Shown here piece after piece: positions 7,651-15,641 of a stretch of 64,000 nt of DNA (position 1 is its first letter; every line of letters starts with the position of its first letter). The translations under genes were made by a program, and so were the position numbers. Origin of the DNA: an uncultured Hyphomicrobiales bacterium. Its GTDB lineage: Bacteria; Pseudomonadota; Alphaproteobacteria; Rhizobiales; Xanthobacteraceae. Below the pieces are notes generated by a model. It saw nothing but the letters and a program-made list of their open reading frames with translations, was not told the DNA's origin and did no database searches. The stretch is taken from positions 1 through 64,000 of the forward strand of contig CAIRGJ010000007.1 of assembly GCA_903878085.1 (NCBI GenBank), in the 5' to 3' direction.

Positions 7651-7714
7651 TGCGCCCCTCGGGGCCGGTTCTGAGGCTAAGGGGCGCAGGCACTCGACCT
7701 AGAAGCGGCGCCCC
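7651..7714 (+). promoter_or_regulatory. Leader region ahead of the cold-shock gene with mutually exclusive hairpins
   Basis: The stretch 7594-7926 holds no credible gene. Within it, GGGGCGC (7681-7687) can pair with GCGCCCC upstream (7652-7658; the stem extends to 9 bp, TGCGCCCCT with AGGGGCGCA). It can also pair with GCGCCCC downstream (7708-7714). The two hairpins cannot coexist. It is followed by about 210 bases before the cspA-like start. Whether it lies inside the cspA transcript or ends the upstream one is unknown. Confidence 0.4.
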
Positions 7715-7926
7715 ACGGCGGGGGCGGTTCGTTCCCTGCTCAAATCCGTTGCGAAATCAATCGGAGGACTGGATACGCCCGCCGCCCAGCACCGGTTTCC
7801 CGCGTTCCGGGTCCCCCGAAAATATACCTCAAAAGTCGCGTCTTCCGGACCGTCATGGACCTTGTTCGGCGGTTGCGGAGTGTGCCAAACTAGCTGTGTT
7901 GCTCGTAATACTCTCGGAGATCTAGC

Positions 7927-8130
7927 ATGCCTCAGGGCACCGTAAAGTGGTTCAATCCGACGAAGGGCTATGGCTTCATCCAGCCCCAAGAAGGCGGGAA
8001 GGATGTGTTCGTGCACATCTCGGCGGTCGAACGCGCCGGACTTAGCACGCTGAACGAAGGTCAGACCGTTCAGTTTGAACTCGTCGAGAACCGCGGAAAA
8101 ACTTCCGCGGAGAACCTCAAGGTTAAGTAA
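7927..8130 (+). CDS. Cold-shock protein, CspA family
   Basis: A 67-residue single OB-fold cold-shock domain that binds single-stranded nucleic acid and melts RNA structure. Both RNA-binding motifs are visible: RNP1 KGYGFI (near residue 16) and RNP2 VFVHIS (near 30), within the family opening [18 protein letters not shown]. Length is typical. GGAGA at 7916 gives good spacing to the ATG. It is monocistronic, with a structured region upstream and a terminator downstream, as expected for a gene controlled at RNA level. Which paralogue it is, and whether it is cold-induced, cannot be told. Confidence 0.95.
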   Translation: MPQGTVKWFNPTKGYGFIQPQEGGKDVFVHISAVERAGLSTLNEGQTVQFELVENRGKTSAENLKVK

Positions 8131-8205
8131 CCTCGTAGCCCGAGGCTGCTTTCGGCGCGTTTAAGTTGAAATGGAGCCGCCGAGCGTTTGGCCCGGCGGA
8201 CGGCG

Positions 8206-8231
8206 GCGCGTTTTTTGGACGCGCTTTTTTT
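8206..8231 (+). terminator. Probable intrinsic terminator of the cold-shock gene
   Basis: A GCGCG/CGCGC stem around TTTTTTGGA is followed by seven T residues. The stem is only 5 bp. A second GC-rich hairpin (GCCGCC ... GGCGGC) lies just upstream and may add to it. Confidence 0.6.
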
Positions 8232-8248
8232 ATTTGAAAACGTTATTG

Positions 8249-8680
8249 CTAGCGCGTCAGCGCTTCCAGTTCGGGGAACGGCGTAAAGGCCGCGTCCTTG
8301 CAAAACGGCATCACTTCCTGTGGCGTGTCGAAGAAGCGGTCGAGCTTACCCGCCACGTAAACCGCGACGCCGGTCTTCGGGCCGGCATAGCGGCCATCCT
8401 TGCGCTCGTTGTAGCGCACGCACGCGATGTAGCGCTCGCCCGGACCGACATCCTTGAGCGCCGGCGCCGACACCGCGGCGCCGCGAACCCCGCTCGGCTC
8501 ATTGAGATAGGTCCGCAGGAACGCCAGCAGGTCGCGCCGGTAGCCCTGCGGGTAGACGTTCTCCGCGTCCCATCGGCCCTTTAATTCCGCCTTGCTCGGG
8601 CCGACATCGTCGCTGGCACAGCCGCCAAGACCGAAGGCGAGCGCCGCCACAGCCGCGATCACAAGCACCCAATTGCGCAT
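8249..8680 (-). CDS. Putative lipoprotein of unknown function
   Basis: A 143-residue protein with a lipoprotein signal: hydrophobic helix residues 4-17, then lipobox LGGC with the acylated Cys at 21. The mature domain contains GERYIACVRYNERKDGRY and GVAVYVAGKLDRFFD, suggesting a small beta-rich fold; two further Cys could form a disulfide. No partner genes are in the same direction. It is convergent with the cold-shock gene. Envelope location is well supported; the function is not recognised. Confidence 0.8.
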   Translation of the reverse strand: MRNWVLVIAAVAALAFGLGGCASDDVGPSKAELKGRWDAENVYPQGYRRDLLAFLRTYLNEPSGVRGAAVSAPALKDVGPGERYIACVRYNERKDGRYAGPKTGVAVYVAGKLDRFFDTPQEVMPFCKDAAFTPFPELEALTR

Positions 8681-8804
8681 CCCGTATCCCCGAATCCATC
8701 GATCGTCGCCGGGCGATCATAGCGCCTTAGCCGAGATGAGCCAGAGACAGCGCGCTCGCAATGCTTGTATGCTGCTTCCAAAATAAAAGACCGAGGGGGA
8801 AACC

Positions 8805-9797
8805 ATGAAGCTCTCACGACGTTCGATCGTGCTTGGCGCCATGTCGGGTGCCATGTCTGGCGCAATGTCGGCGCCGTTCGCGGCGCGCGCCCAGTCGTCC
8901 TGGCCGCCGGCCAATATCAGAACGGTGGTCGCCTATCCGCCAGGCGGCTCGACCGACGCCATCATGCGGCTGGTGCAGGCGCCGCTGCAGGACAGACTTG
9001 GCACCACCATCATCATCGAAAACCGGGCGGGCGCTTCCGGCAGCGTCGGCACCGGCTGGGTGGTGAAATCGCCGCCGGATGGCGCCACCTGGCTGGCGGT
9101 GTTCGACAACCACGCCGCCAATCCCTTCGTACTGCCGAACCTGCCCTACGACAGCGACAAGGACCTTGAGCCGGTGCTGCTGATCGGCACCGCGCCTTAT
9201 CTGATCGCGACGGCGAGCGGTAAACCGTACAAGTCGCTGGCCGATGTCATCGCCGCGGCAAAGCAAAAGCCCGGCAGCATCAGCTACGCCTCGGTTGGCA
9301 GCGGCAGCGTCGGCCATCTGGCCATGGCGCTGCTGTCGAACCTCGCCGGCGTGAAGCTGGTGCACGTGCCTTATCGCGGCGGCGGACCGGCGATGACCGA
9401 CGCGCTCGGCGGCCACGTCGATCTCCTCGTCGGCAGCACCGCGCTGTCGATGCCGCAGGTCAACACCGGCGGGCTGCGCGCTCTCGCGCAAACCGGCAAG
9501 GCGCGCAATCCGTTTCTCGCCAATGTGCCGACCGTGATCGAAAGCGGTTATCCCGGCTTCGAGGCCTATGCCTGGTGGGGCATCTTCGCGCCGGCCGCCA
9601 CGCCGAAGCCAATCATCGAGCGCATGAGCAAAGAGATGGCCGCCTGCCTGCGCGAAGAGCGGCTGGCCAAACAACTGATCGAAACCCAGCAGGTGACGCT
9701 GACGCTCGGCGGTCCGGACGTGCTGCGCACTTTCGTCGTCAGTCAGATGAAGGTCTGGGGCAAGGTCGTGAAAGACAACGACATCAAAGGGGACTAG
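8805..9797 (+). CDS. Tripartite tricarboxylate transporter substrate-binding protein, Bug/TctC family
   Basis: A 330-residue periplasmic binding protein of the Bug family. Members bind carboxylated or aromatic solutes and usually lie far from the membrane genes. Family marks include IRTVVAYPPGGSTDAIMRL, the IIIENRAGASGSVG segment and VPYRGGGPAMTDALGG. The leader starts MKLSRRSIVLG, which resembles a twin-arginine signal. It then repeats the tetrapeptide GAMS four times, encoded by near-identical 12-base units, before APFAARA. GAGGGGG lies 5 bases ahead of the ATG. No TctA/TctB genes are nearby. Ligand unknown. Confidence 0.9.
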   Translation: MKLSRRSIVLGAMSGAMSGAMSAPFAARAQSSWPPANIRTVVAYPPGGSTDAIMRLVQAPLQDRLGTTIIIENRAGASGSVGTGWVVKSPPDGATWLAVFDNHAANPFVLPNLPYDSDKDLEPVLLIGTAPYLIATASGKPYKSLADVIAAAKQKPGSISYASVGSGSVGHLAMALLSNLAGVKLVHVPYRGGGPAMTDALGGHVDLLVGSTALSMPQVNTGGLRALAQTGKARNPFLANVPTVIESGYPGFEAYAWWGIFAPAATPKPIIERMSKEMAACLREERLAKQLIETQQVTLTLGGPDVLRTFVVSQMKVWGKVVKDNDIKGD

Positions 9798-10005
9798 CGC
9801 CAGCGGCGGCGGTGTTTAATGACGATGCTGACTCCCGGCCTGCGGTCGCCTGGCCAAGCGCGCACCGGCTACGAACTGGTGCCGGTGGAGTGGCGGCCGT
9901 TATGATCCCATAAAAGTTCACAGGTATATTGCCACCGGCGTTGCGTTGTACGTGAATTGGATACAACTATTGGGCTGTAGCCTACGTGTATTGCCCACTT
10001 GGCCG

Positions 10006-10200
10006 ATGTCCAATTCCGAACCGCGATTTGAAGCGAGGCCGAGTGCCCAATTTGGGCAAAACTGGTGCGTTAAAGTTATTTGGCCTTCTGGAAAAATGGA
10101 TGAATTGAGCGGCTTTGAAAATCAGCACCAGGCGCTGATGTGGATCAAAAACAACTCGGCGAATTGGCTGGTCGAACGGATTCTTCGCGACAACACGTAG
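10006..10200 (+). CDS. Small protein of unknown function
   Basis: 64 residues from the ATG at 10006 (MSNSEPRFEARPS). The C-terminal half has the pattern HQALMWIKNNSANWLVERI, similar to short alphaproteobacterial proteins of unknown role with a helix ending in two Trp residues. There is no signal peptide. An in-frame ATG at 9946 would add 20 unconvincing residues. It lies alone in a 430-base gap between the Bug protein and the convergent gene at 10226. Confidence 0.55.
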   Translation: MSNSEPRFEARPSAQFGQNWCVKVIWPSGKMDELSGFENQHQALMWIKNNSANWLVERILRDNT

Positions 10201-10225
10201 CGTCGCGGCAAGCCGAACGGGGTAT

Positions 10226-10798
10226 CTACAACTTCGACAGCTTGGCGACGTCAATCGCCTGAGCGTAGCTCAGCTTCGATGCCGCATCGGCCGAACCCTG
10301 GACATGGACCAGGATTTTGTTGGCGACCATCATCATGATGTCGCCGTCGTTGGTCTGGATGGCGCGTTGATCGCCGACCTTGACCAGTTTGCCCATCGCG
10401 CCCGCCAGCGCCGGATTGTTCAGCATCGGCCCGAACTGCATGATCATGGCACTATCGCCGGTGATCGACACCTCGACGCTGTCGCCTTTGGCATTGTTGT
10501 AGGTTCGGGTGGCGGCCGAAGCGCCGCCGAACATCGCGGCCCCGACCGCAGTGGCCTGCGCCTTCTCCGCCTTCCAGCCTGACAGCGGCGCCGGCAGCAG
10601 CGCCGAGAAGGCTTCGGCGTTCTTCTGCGCGATCAGCTGCGAGGCGACGTCGAGCGACTGCTTGGCATTGGCCAGATCGCCGGCCTGGTAGGCTTTGCGC
10701 GCGCCGTCGATGGCCTCAAGGATGTCGTCGGCGGCAATAGCCGGCAACGCCAAAGCTGCCAGCACGGCCGCGCTCAAGATAAACCGCAAAATCCGCAT
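10226..10798 (-). CDS. Exported protein of unknown function
   Basis: A 190-residue protein with a clear signal peptide (MRILRFILSAAVLAALALPAIAA). A TPR-like helical hairpin follows (AIDGARKAYQAGDLANAKQSLDVASQLI, in two adjoining segments), then a beta-rich domain with SVEVSITGDSAMIMQFG. No catalytic motif was seen. It lies 45 bases downstream of the TonB-dependent receptor on the same strand. Its start codon directly follows a perfect 14-bp hairpin that contains the only Shine-Dalgarno-like sequence (GGGGG). It may therefore belong to the cobalamin-riboswitch unit but be translated poorly or conditionally. Function unknown. Confidence 0.75.
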   Translation of the reverse strand: MRILRFILSAAVLAALALPAIAADDILEAIDGARKAYQAGDLANAKQSLDVASQLIAQKNAEAFSALLPAPLSGWKAEKAQATAVGAAMFGGASAATRTYNNAKGDSVEVSITGDSAMIMQFGPMLNNPALAGAMGKLVKVGDQRAIQTNDGDIMMMVANKILVHVQGSADAASKLSYAQAIDVAKLSKL

Positions 10799-10832
10799 GG
10801 TTCGCCCCCGGGGATTGTCCCGGGGGCGAACC
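10799..10832 (-). promoter_or_regulatory. Perfect 14-bp hairpin abutting the start codon of the 190-aa exported protein
   Basis: GGTTCGCCCCCGGG pairs exactly with CCCGGGGGCGAACC around a 6-base loop. On the minus strand the 3' arm ends at the base before ATG and contains GGGGG, 7 bases from the start. The stem would hide the ribosome-binding site. No T-tract follows, so it is not a standard terminator for the receptor gene just upstream, though it could still block 3' decay or promote termination. Confidence 0.65.
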
Positions 10833-10843
10833 TAGCAGATTCG

Positions 10844-12877
10844 TCAGAACGTGGCGCCGGCCTTGGCCATGAAGGTGCGGCCGGGCAGCGGATAGGTATT
10901 GTAGCGGCCAAACGTCGCCGAACTGGCCACCGCGTAGTCGAAGTACTGCACGTTGAACAAATTCTGCACCGACACCGACCAGAACAGGTTCTCCACCTCG
11001 CCGCCAAGCCTAACGTCGAGCGTGGTGTGCGCCGGGATCGTCGGCTGGAAGTTCGCCTGGTCGTTATCCATGCGCCGCTCGCCGGCATACCGCAGCACGG
11101 TGTCGAACACCGCGTACTTCTGGTAGATGTCCCACGACAGCCCGACATTGCCGGTCCACTTCGACACCAGCGGCACGTCGTTGCCGGCGTAAATGCCCTC
11201 GCGGAACGTGGCGCGGGTATAGGCCAGCCCGCCCTTCAGACGCAGCGCATCGGTGAGCCGTAACGTGACGCTGTTCTCGACGCCCATGCGTCGGGTCGGA
11301 TCCAGATTGATGTTGGCCCCGATCGGCGGAAACGGGATGAACAGAATCTCGTTGTTGAGGTTCATCGCGTAGACGCTGCTCTGCCATTCCAGCATGCCGA
11401 ACCGCCCGCGCGCCCCGCCTTCGATTTCCTGCGACGTCTGGGTCTTCAAGGTGAAGTTGACAGGGAAGGCATTGACGCCGATGCGCTCGTCGACGTTCGG
11501 CGTGCGGAAGCTGCGCGCAACGTGGCCGAACACCGCAATCATCGAGGAGAACCGGTGCTCGAAGCCGAGATTTAGCGCGTGATTGACTTCGGTTTGATCC
11601 AGCGGCGTCGCCTGTGCGTCAAACGCGCCGCCCGGCGCCGCGGGGTTGTACAGATCGCGCGCCGACAGTTTCGTCTGCTGCAGGCGTGCGCCGAACGACA
11701 CGTCCGAGCTCGGCAGAACCCCGACGGTCTGCTGCCAATAGGCCCCGAGCGATTGCTGGTTGAGATCGTAGGTGTGATACGGCGGGTCGTTGATGGCGAC
11801 GCTGCGCGTGGCGTCGAGATTGGATTTGTAGAAATCGATGCCGGTGGTCACCTTGGTCGGCGCGCCGAGCACCTGCCCCTCGATGATCGCGCGCGGCGTC
11901 AGCGCCCCAGTGTTCAACACACGCAGGTCGGATGTGTCCGAGCCGAACAGCGACGAAAAGATCGTCTGATCCTTACGGCGCAGATTGCCGTCGAGGATCA
12001 ATTCGAAGCCGGGCGCGACGGTCCGCGACACGCCGAGCGTCAAACTGGAGCCGAGCTTGCTGGAATAGGCGTTCGGCGTGGTGGCGCCGCGCCGGTCGGT
12101 ATCGAGTTGGCTCGAGGTCGTCGTCACCAGCCGCGCACCCGGCAACCCGAGATGCTGGTCGTCGCCCGTCATATTGACCCAGGCGCTGCCCTGGTCGCCA
12201 GTGTAACGCAGGTCGCCGACGCCGCTGCGCTGCCGCACATAGTCGTTGACGCGATAGCCGTCCGAATTGACGGCGTTGCCGGCCACCGAAACCGCGAACG
12301 GTCCCTGCGATTTGGCCGCGTTCCCATTGATTTCGCGCTGATTGAACGAACCGAAGCCGGCTTCGACGCGCCCGGTCAGCGGCTTGCCGATGCCGGTCTT
12401 GGTGACGATGTTGATGACGCCGCCGACCGCGCCGTCGCCGTACAGCACCGCGCCGCTATTGCCGCGGGTGATTTCGATCCGCTCGATGCTGTTGCGCGGG
12501 ATTGTGCTCAGATCGACGCCGGACAAATCGATGTCGGTGAGACGGCGGCCGTTGAGCAGGATCAGCGTGTTCGACGCCGCCGTCGCGCCGAAGCCGCGCA
12601 TGTCGATCGTTGTCCCGGCGCCATTCTTTCCGCCCGCTGTGCTGGCGCTCTGGATGCCGACCTCCTGCGACAGCACATCCTGAATGGTGGTGCCGGGCGA
12701 GCGCGCGATATCTTCGGCGGTGATGACGCTGGTCGATGCGCCGGCAATGCCGGTGGCGGTACGGCTGGCCCAGACATCGAGGGTCGGCAGCACCTGCGTA
12801 TTGCTTTGCGCGTGAGCGGAGACGGTGAGACTGGCGAGCGCCAACAGCGCGCCGCAGACATTCAGCTTGGTACCCAT
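10844..12877 (-). CDS. TonB-dependent outer-membrane receptor, probably for cobalamin (BtuB-like role)
   Basis: A 677-residue receptor with a signal peptide (residues 1-23), a TonB-box-like segment near LPTLDVWAS, and a plug domain (about 40-150) holding IDMRGFGATAASNTLILLNG and IERIEITRGNSGAVLYGDGA. A 22-strand-type barrel follows, ending in the aromatic C-terminus GRTFMAKAGATF. The family imports scarce ligands across the outer membrane using TonB energy. Ligand choice comes from the cobalamin riboswitch upstream on the same strand. From protein sequence alone siderophore uptake would be equally likely. No btuCDF or cob genes are in the window. The 190-aa exported protein follows 45 bases later. 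Confidence 0.88.
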   Translation of the reverse strand: MGTKLNVCGALLALASLTVSAHAQSNTQVLPTLDVWASRTATGIAGASTSVITAEDIARSPGTTIQDVLSQEVGIQSASTAGGKNGAGTTIDMRGFGATAASNTLILLNGRRLTDIDLSGVDLSTIPRNSIERIEITRGNSGAVLYGDGAVGGVINIVTKTGIGKPLTGRVEAGFGSFNQREINGNAAKSQGPFAVSVAGNAVNSDGYRVNDYVRQRSGVGDLRYTGDQGSAWVNMTGDDQHLGLPGARLVTTTSSQLDTDRRGATTPNAYSSKLGSSLTLGVSRTVAPGFELILDGNLRRKDQTIFSSLFGSDTSDLRVLNTGALTPRAIIEGQVLGAPTKVTTGIDFYKSNLDATRSVAINDPPYHTYDLNQQSLGAYWQQTVGVLPSSDVSFGARLQQTKLSARDLYNPAAPGGAFDAQATPLDQTEVNHALNLGFEHRFSSMIAVFGHVARSFRTPNVDERIGVNAFPVNFTLKTQTSQEIEGGARGRFGMLEWQSSVYAMNLNNEILFIPFPPIGANINLDPTRRMGVENSVTLRLTDALRLKGGLAYTRATFREGIYAGNDVPLVSKWTGNVGLSWDIYQKYAVFDTVLRYAGERRMDNDQANFQPTIPAHTTLDVRLGGEVENLFWSVSVQNLFNVQYFDYAVASSATFGRYNTYPLPGRTFMAKAGATF

Positions 12878-13090
12878 CTTGCAACATTCCTTCGTTTGCG
12901 CTCAAGCCAAAGGCTGAGCACATCGGGTGAGACAAAATCCGATGCGAAGGACAGGCAAACGCAGCACGGCACACTTGCACGCAACGTTTAACCCGCTCGA
13001 TGTCGCTTGAGGTCCAACTCAAAACGCCCATCGCACCGGCATTGACGTCACCGCTGCGAAAGCGCGCTCCGTATGGACCTCCCGTCCACC

Positions 13091-13290
13091 GGTTGGGTGA
13101 CTGCGCTGGCAGGTTTCCTGGCTCGCGGGTCGTTGCTCAGTTGCGTCCGGCCTTCCCAGTTTCCCAGTGGCCGTATGGACGCGGGCTCGCCGCTTACAGT
13201 TGCGGGGGCAGCCACCGATTCCTGTATTCGCAAGGTGCGAATGCCGAAATCTGTGTTCCCTCTTTCGTCTCCGGAGCGATCCGAAGAACC
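13091..13290 (-). promoter_or_regulatory. Cobalamin (adenosylcobalamin) riboswitch
   Basis: Read on the minus strand the conserved blocks come in order: GGGAAC, the GGTGGCTGCCCCCGCAACTG box followed by TAAGCGG, then GCCACTGGGAA (13164-13171 core). Last is the B12 box AGCCAGGAAACCTGCC (13108-13123). Terminal GGTT/AACC can close the element. It ends about 215 bases before the TonB-dependent receptor start. Known members shut off expression when the coenzyme is plentiful; an anti-RBS or terminator mechanism cannot be told here. Confidence 0.95.
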
Positions 13291-13384
13291 AGCACAGTTA
13301 AAATGTCGCTTGAACGCGCCGACGAGTCAAGCGCCGGCACCGCCAGCGCTTGCTCGTCGCACAACTTGGCACTTGAAACAGCAA

Positions 13385-13735
13385 TTAGCCGCTGATCTTG
13401 GCCTTCGCCGGCGCATTGATGCGCTTCACCTGCTTGAGATGCTTGGCATGCACCGCGTGCTTGACATGCTTCACGTGGGCGAAGTGACGGACATGGTGAC
13501 GATGACGCAAGGACACGTGCTTGCGGGTGGTCAGCGTGCCGGTTTCCTTGACCTTGACGCCGGTGGTCGCAACCGTCTTCGGTGCAATCTTAGCATCGGC
13601 CTTGGTGTCAACCTTGGCTGCGGGCTGGCCGGTGGTGGCCGGGGCCTTCGGCGTGGTTTGCAGCACGCCCTGCGCGAAGGCCGGGCCGGCGATCAGGCTC
13701 ACCGCGATGACGGCGGCAGCAAATTTCTTCAACAT
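13385..13735 (-). CDS. Small exported His/Lys-rich protein
   Basis: A 116-residue protein: signal peptide 1-21 (cleavage after AFA), an Ala/Pro/Thr/Lys linker (25-65), then a strongly basic tail of about 45 residues. The tail is built from H, K, R, V and A in a loose three-residue rhythm (RHRHHVRHFAHVKHVKHAV). It resembles small acid-shock-like or metal-binding periplasmic proteins in this bacterial group. The tail could bind metal, phosphate polymers or the cell surface; none is shown. It lies upstream of the riboswitch on the same strand but has its own start and is probably a separate unit. An AT-richer 60-base leader precedes it. Confidence 0.75.
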   Translation of the reverse strand: MLKKFAAAVIAVSLIAGPAFAQGVLQTTPKAPATTGQPAAKVDTKADAKIAPKTVATTGVKVKETGTLTTRKHVSLRHRHHVRHFAHVKHVKHAVHAKHLKQVKRINAPAKAKISG

Positions 13736-13949
13736 GGTGGTATCCTTTCAAATCTGGGTTGCCGCAAACCCGTGGGGTTATTCGGCCAATCGGCTTGGCG
13801 CCGATCGTTGAGGTGACCATGCGCCCCCGCACCTGAAGCCGTTCTGAAGCCTGTTGTTATCGGCCGTTCAAACACCCGCCGGCGCGGTGTTGGAACCCGG
13901 GCGGGAACAAGGCGGCCACTAAGTCCACCGCGAATTTTCGCGCGACTGT

Positions 13950-13974
13950 CATGCCCGGCCCCGCGCCGGGCATG
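13950..13974 (-). terminator. 10-bp hairpin downstream of cutA
   Basis: CATGCCCGGC pairs exactly with GCCGGGCATG around a 5-base loop, 18 bases past the cutA stop. It belongs to the same TGCCCGG-type palindrome class as 19229-19263. There is no long T-tract. It lies between cutA and the His/Lys-rich gene, both on the minus strand. Confidence 0.5.
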
Positions 13975-13991
13975 ATGCTATTTGTGGCGCA

Positions 13992-14312
13992 TCAGAGCGT
14001 GGTTTCTTGCACGATCCAGGCTTGATAGGCCGGATCGGCGCTTTCGACCGGCAAAACCATGATGGACGGCGTCGTGTAGACGTGCTGCTTCCTGACGGCG
14101 GCGCCGACCGCATCGGCCAATGAAGCGCGGGTTTTGACGATCATGACCGCCTCCTCCGCCCGCTCGATTTTCCCCTCCCACCAGTAGTGCGAAACCGCCC
14201 CCGGCAGAATATTGACGCAGGCCGCCAATCGCGCCTCGACGATGGCGCGGCCCGCCTTCTCCGCCTCGACAATCGAGGGCCAGGTCGTATACACGAGCAC
14301 CGCGCGTTCCAT
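13992..14312 (-). CDS. cutA: Divalent-cation tolerance protein CutA family
   Basis: A 106-residue CutA1-type trimeric ferredoxin-like protein. Family features are the opening [20 protein letters not shown], the [20 protein letters not shown] strand-loop and [11 protein letters not shown]. It is full length for the family. The open frame extends far upstream, but the ATG at 14312 marks the conserved N-terminus. It is divergent from nadK with only 45 bases between the starts, so the promoters overlap. A link to copper tolerance is historical; the molecular role of CutA is still unclear. Confidence 0.92.
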   Translation of the reverse strand: MERAVLVYTTWPSIVEAEKAGRAIVEARLAACVNILPGAVSHYWWEGKIERAEEAVMIVKTRASLADAVGAAVRKQHVYTTPSIMVLPVESADPAYQAWIVQETTL

Positions 14313-14357
14313 TATCGGGTCCCCTTTTTTCGTTCCAAGCGCGTTCGAAGGTCGATT

Positions 14358-15140
14358 ATGAGCCCCACGGCCCAGAGCATTAAACGGATCGCTTTCGTCG
14401 CCAGTTCGACGCCGGAGGCGCGCGAGGCCTGCGCGCAACTCGCGAAGCGCTACGGCAACGCCGATCCGGCCGACGCCGACGTCATCGTGGCGCTGGGCGG
14501 CGACGGCCTGATGCTGCAAACCCTGCACAGCTTCATGACATCCGGCAAGCCGATCTACGGCATGCACCGCGGCACCGTCGGCTTCCTGATGAACGACTTT
14601 GTTGTCGACGGCCTGATCGAGCGCATCGCCGCGGCGCATACGACCGTGATCCATCCTCTCGTGATGCAGGCCCGTGACGTCCACGGCCAGAGTCACGAGT
14701 GCCGCGCCATCAATGAAGTGTCGCTGTTCCGGCAAAGCGCGCAGGCCGCCCACTTACGCATTATGGTCGATGGCCAGGAGCGGCTTGCCGAACTCATCTC
14801 AGATGGCGTGCTGGTATCAACGCCGGCCGGCTCGACCGCCTATAATTTGTCGGTGCAGGGCCCGATCATCCCGATCAACGCCCCGCTGCTCGCGCTCACC
14901 GCCATCAGCCCGTTCCGGCCGCGGCGCTGGCGCGGCGCGCTGCTGCCGGACAAAGCCAAGGTCACGATCGAAATCCAGGATGCCGAGAAGCGCCCGGTCG
15001 CCGCCGTCGCCGACAACGACGAAGTGCGCTCGGTGCGCAGCGTGGACATTGGCATGGACCACAGCATTTCGCTCAACATGCTGTTCGACCCGGGCCACAA
15101 TCTCGATGAGCGGATCGTGCGCGAGCAATTCGGGTTCTGA
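14358..15140 (+). CDS. nadK: NAD kinase
   Basis: A 260-residue ATP-NAD kinase (PpnK family) making NADP+ from NAD+. The diacylglycerol-kinase-like motif GGDGLMLQ lies near residue 46. The family motif [20 protein letters not shown] and the dimer/NAD region [12 protein letters not shown] are also present. The short N-terminus is usual in alphaproteobacteria. The ATG at 14358 gives the conserved start. It is divergent from cutA and followed after 18 bases by the molybdenum hydroxylase small subunit, so read-through is possible. Cytoplasmic and probably essential. Confidence 0.95.
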   Translation: MSPTAQSIKRIAFVASSTPEAREACAQLAKRYGNADPADADVIVALGGDGLMLQTLHSFMTSGKPIYGMHRGTVGFLMNDFVVDGLIERIAAAHTTVIHPLVMQARDVHGQSHECRAINEVSLFRQSAQAAHLRIMVDGQERLAELISDGVLVSTPAGSTAYNLSVQGPIIPINAPLLALTAISPFRPRRWRGALLPDKAKVTIEIQDAEKRPVAAVADNDEVRSVRSVDIGMDHSISLNMLFDPGHNLDERIVREQFGF

Positions 15141-15158
15141 TTTTCTTCGGAATTAAAA

Positions 15159-15641
15159 ATGACTCAGCAATACCAATTCTCGGTCAACGGCAAAGCCGTC
15201 AGCGTGTCGCTCGACAATGAAGCGACGCCACTGTTGGACGTACTGCGCAACGAACTCGGCCTGATGGGCACGCGCTTCGGCTGCGGGCTGGAGCAATGCG
15301 GCTGCTGCATGGTGCTGATCGACGGCGCGCCGGTGAAATCCTGCAGCCGCGAGATTTCGACGCTGGCCGGCAAGACCATCACCACCGTCGAGGGTCTCGG
15401 CACGCCGGAGCGCCCTCACCCGCTGCAACAGGCCTTCCTCGACGAGCAGGCCGGCCAATGCGGCTACTGTCTCGCCGGCATTCTTATTTCGGCCAAGGCG
15501 TTGCTGGAGAAAAATCCGTCGCCGACACGCAAAGAGATCGCGCTCGCGCTCGACGGCAATATCTGCCGCTGCGGCTCGCATAACCGCATCATGCGCGCGG
15601 TCGAAAAAGCCGCGACTGTGATGAGGGGGGCAAAATCATGA
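15159..15641 (+). CDS. [2Fe-2S] subunit of a molybdenum hydroxylase (xanthine dehydrogenase family small subunit)
   Basis: A 160-residue iron-sulfur subunit with two clusters. The plant-type cluster uses C42, C47, C50 and C62; the second four-helix-bundle cluster uses C101, C104, C136 and C138. Closest by size and pairing are the small subunits of isoquinoline 1-oxidoreductase (IorA) and nicotinate dehydrogenase (NicA). It passes electrons from the Mo site of the next gene product, with which it overlaps by 4 bases. No FAD subunit gene is nearby, so it does not form a three-subunit CO-dehydrogenase-type enzyme here. Confidence 0.92.
   Translation: MTQQYQFSVNGKAVSVSLDNEATPLLDVLRNELGLMGTRFGCGLEQCGCCMVLIDGAPVKSCSREISTLAGKTITTVEGLGTPERPHPLQQAFLDEQAGQCGYCLAGILISAKALLEKNPSPTRKEIALALDGNICRCGSHNRIMRAVEKAATVMRGAKS

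Noticed and set aside
7650-7925. 91-codon frame in the gap before the cold-shock gene
   Set aside because: Pro/Arg/Ser-rich without motif or ribosome-binding site; the region is better read as untranslated leader.
11579-12991. 470-codon plus-strand frame inside the TonB receptor
   Set aside because: Shadow of the receptor on the other strand; Arg/Ala-rich with no domain. It also has no ribosome-binding site.
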